A stretch of 64,000 bases of DNA from NCBI GenBank assembly GCA_002347035.1, contig DEAM01000026.1, positions 1-64,000 of the forward strand. The letters run 5' to 3'. Numbering within the stretch: position 1 is the stretch's first letter; the number at the start of each line of letters is the position of its first letter. The stretch is from Gemmatimonadales bacterium UBA2982 (GTDB taxonomy: Bacteria; Gemmatimonadota; Gemmatimonadetes; Longimicrobiales; Gaopeijiaceae). Made by a program: the position numbers and the translations under genes. Of this stretch, positions 62,377-64,000 are shown in pieces. The notes beneath the pieces are model-generated. The model was not told where the DNA came from and ran no database searches. It saw only the letters and a program-made list of their open reading frames with translations.

Positions 62377-63627
62377 TTAAGCTTCGCGCAACCACCTCCA
62401 AAGCTCAGGCAAAGTCGGTCGTTTCCCAGTCATAAGGATTCCGGCCTTGTAGATGCGGCCCGCTAACCAGGCAATCCCGAAGACAGAAAGGACCATCAGG
62501 ATAAACGAAAGCCCAACCTGCCAAACCGGCACCACCCCTGTGGCCACACGGGCCCACATCAAGATTGGCGAAAACAAGGGAAACAGTGACAAGCCGGTAG
62601 ACGCTGCAGTCGTGGGACCCTGAATAACAGGTACAACCATTAAGATCGGGACCAGGAGAAGCATGATCATAGGTAACTGGGCTTGTTGGGCCTCTTGATC
62701 GGTGCTGCACATCGCCCCGAGAGCGGCGTAGAGTCCGGAGTACATGAGGTATCCAAGTACGAAGAAGCCCACGAATAATGCCCATAGCCCCGGACCCGGT
62801 AGGACTTCACTGAGGTTTTCTAGTTCAGGCAGCCCATACCGTCCCGAGAGTGAAAGTGGAATGCCTGCAGCAACCAGAAGGGTTACTGAACAGATCCACA
62901 CCAGTATTTGGGTCATGCTGACAGCCCAAACCCCGAGGATCTTCCCAAGCATTAGGTGCCAGGGTTCCATCGAAGACAGGATCAGTTCGACTACCCGACT
63001 CGCTTTCTCGTCTAGAGTCGCTCGCATCACGGCACTCGCGTAGATAAGGATGACCATGTAGAGCAAAAAAGCGCCGCCGTACGCGATCCAAAACTCCGTC
63101 CCGTTCTCATAGGTACTGGATTCATCAATCACGTCTACCGAGAGCGTCCCACCCTGGAGAAGGGCTGCGGCGTCAGCATCACTTCGCCCTAGATGGTATT
63201 CGAGTGCAGCCTCACTGATGGCACTCCTGATCGTTAATAGCCGGAGTGGCGACTCACCGGTAACAGAGTAGAGTCGGGCCTCACCTGTAGAGAGTGTCAT
63301 TCCATCAAGCACTAGGAAGCCACCGAGGGCTCTAGTCTCTATTTCGGCCATCAATGCTTCAGGGGCGCCCTCTTCCCAGACCTCAGTACGGACAACCCAA
63401 CCGGCTTGCTCTAGAGCTCGTGCAACTGGCTCCGACAAAACGTTTGTCTCATCAACAACGGCGATTGTCGTCCTACTGTCTTCACTTCTGTCAGTCAAAA
63501 AGACGGTTACTACAATGAGTAGAGCCATAATGAATGGACCACCCACGGTAGCTACGGCAAACCACTTCGAATGCACTCTTTGTATGTACTCGCGGCGCCA
63601 GACCGCCCATACGTTGCGCCACATCAT
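62377..63627 (-). CDS. ABC-2 type exporter permease (NatB-like)
   Basis: A 416-residue membrane protein. It has one N-terminal helix (VATVGGPFIMALLIVVTVF, about 27-45), then an extracytoplasmic segment (about 50-185) and five to six helices in the C-terminal half, with ATLDEKASRVVELILSSM and LGKILGVWAVSMTQI, the ABC-2/NatB pattern. It forms the pore with the ATPase encoded upstream. Its ATG at 63627 overlaps the ATPase stop (ATGA). The substrate is unknown; the family exports sodium, antibiotics or lipids. Confidence 0.88.
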   Translation of the reverse strand: MMWRNVWAVWRREYIQRVHSKWFAVATVGGPFIMALLIVVTVFLTDRSEDSRTTIAVVDETNVLSEPVARALEQAGWVVRTEVWEEGAPEALMAEIETRALGGFLVLDGMTLSTGEARLYSVTGESPLRLLTIRSAISEAALEYHLGRSDADAAALLQGGTLSVDVIDESSTYENGTEFWIAYGGAFLLYMVILIYASAVMRATLDEKASRVVELILSSMEPWHLMLGKILGVWAVSMTQILVWICSVTLLVAAGIPLSLSGRYGLPELENLSEVLPGPGLWALFVGFFVLGYLMYSGLYAALGAMCSTDQEAQQAQLPMIMLLLVPILMVVPVIQGPTTAASTGLSLFPLFSPILMWARVATGVVPVWQVGLSFILMVLSVFGIAWLAGRIYKAGILMTGKRPTLPELWRWLREA

Positions 63628-64000
63628 ATCGTTGCCGACACACCGCTCTCCGACACAGCCAAGTCTTCAACCATGCCGGAGCCCACATGACGCACAAAAA
63701 TATCGTGCAGTCGGGGCTCAATTAGCTCGAAGCGAAAGATATTCGCCCCAGATTGAAGCCCTCGCTTCAAGAGCTCCCGATGATCCGCACCATCTGCTAG
63801 AAGCACTTCGGTAGTTCCGTTCGATTCCTTGGTCCCGACAATGTCTGCTCCTCTCAGCCACTCATCCGACCCTTCAAAATCGATGGCCACTAAACCTTTT
63901 GTTTCTGCTGCCTTCAGCTCTCTGAGATCGCCTTCCAAGACCTTTCTGGAATTAGAGATCAGACACACTCTCTCACAAAGTCTCTCTGCCTGGTCCATGA
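63624..64000 (-). CDS. ABC exporter ATPase, C-terminal part, cut by window edge
   Basis: Only the last about 125 residues are in the window. MDQAERLCERVCLISNSRKV is the stretch just after the H-loop of NatA-type ABC ATPases; the nucleotide-binding domain itself is outside. The rest is the C-terminal domain typical of drug/NatA-type ATPases. Its stop overlaps the permease start. The visible Met at the edge is not a start. Confidence 0.85.
   Translation of the reverse strand, partial: MDQAERLCERVCLISNSRKVLEGDLRELKAAETKGLVAIDFEGSDEWLRGADIVGTKESNGTTEVLLADGADHRELLKRGLQSGANIFRFELIEPRLHDIFVRHVGSGMVEDLAVSESGVSATI

Noticed and set aside
1..64000. CRISPR array, insertion sequence, prophage or toxin-antitoxin locus
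   Set aside because: No spaced direct repeats, transposase, integrase or phage genes were seen; coding content is chromosomal throughout.

Overview
This 64 kb window is a dense bacterial chromosome segment with about 50 protein genes and short intergenic gaps. I see no tRNA, rRNA, CRISPR array, insertion sequence or prophage. Gene content points to a Gram-negative, respiring heterotroph: a complete alternative complex III, many lipoproteins and an Omp85-like barrel protein, a Tat component, M28 peptidase, and Ser/Thr kinase and PP2C genes. Gemmatimonadota or a close relative is my best guess, by inference from content only. Many genes start with GTG or TTG, and many neighbours overlap by 1-13 nt (TGATG, ATGA, GTGA, TTGA).

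Layout. 0.1-4.4 kb (minus): flavin reductase, a spermidine-synthase-like membrane protein, and a single-chain Mre11/Rad50-like (SbcD-SbcC) fusion with eroded catalytic motifs. 4.6-8.2 kb (plus): an unknown lipoprotein coupled to a BtuF/BtuC/BtuD-type ABC importer. 8.3-10.1 kb (minus): rsgA and a sigma-70 factor. 10.4 kb: a PP2C phosphatase. 11.2-18.9 kb (minus): a seven-gene run of EVE protein, M28 peptidase, mmsA, class III aminotransferase, a 33-residue membrane peptide, SSS symporter and HD hydrolase. This looks like uptake and degradation of a beta-amino acid. 19-23.5 kb (minus): MATE transporter, Ser/Thr kinase and pckA. 23.9-28.6 kb (plus): a FabF-type synthase, a second sigma-70 factor with a strong terminator, and a LolA-like/Omp85-like outer-membrane protein.

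28.7-35.3 kb (minus): polA without proofreading residues, cspA, slt and a lone ExbB-type channel. 35.4-46.2 kb (minus): oppF, D, C, B, A, a lipoate ligase, a UPF0173 hydrolase, gcvP and gcvH. Lipoate ligase next to the lipoyl carrier GcvH is functionally sensible; gcvT is not in the window. 46.6-48.4 kb (plus): tatA, trmJ and hisN. 48.5-57.6 kb (minus): glycosyltransferase, DUF2061 protein, an FKBP lipoprotein and actF, E, D, C, B, A. 57.9-62.3 kb (plus): MoxR, DUF58 and TgpA-like transglutaminase, then a 93-residue unknown. 62.4-64 kb (minus): an ABC-2 exporter permease and the end of its ATPase, cut by the window edge.

The most notable points are the degenerate SbcD-SbcC fusion, the 33-residue peptide ahead of the symporter, the unknown lipoprotein of the cobalamin-type importer, the Omp85-like protein lacking the usual VRGF motif, and the FKBP gene coupled to the complex III operon. 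I found no clear defence system or mobile island.
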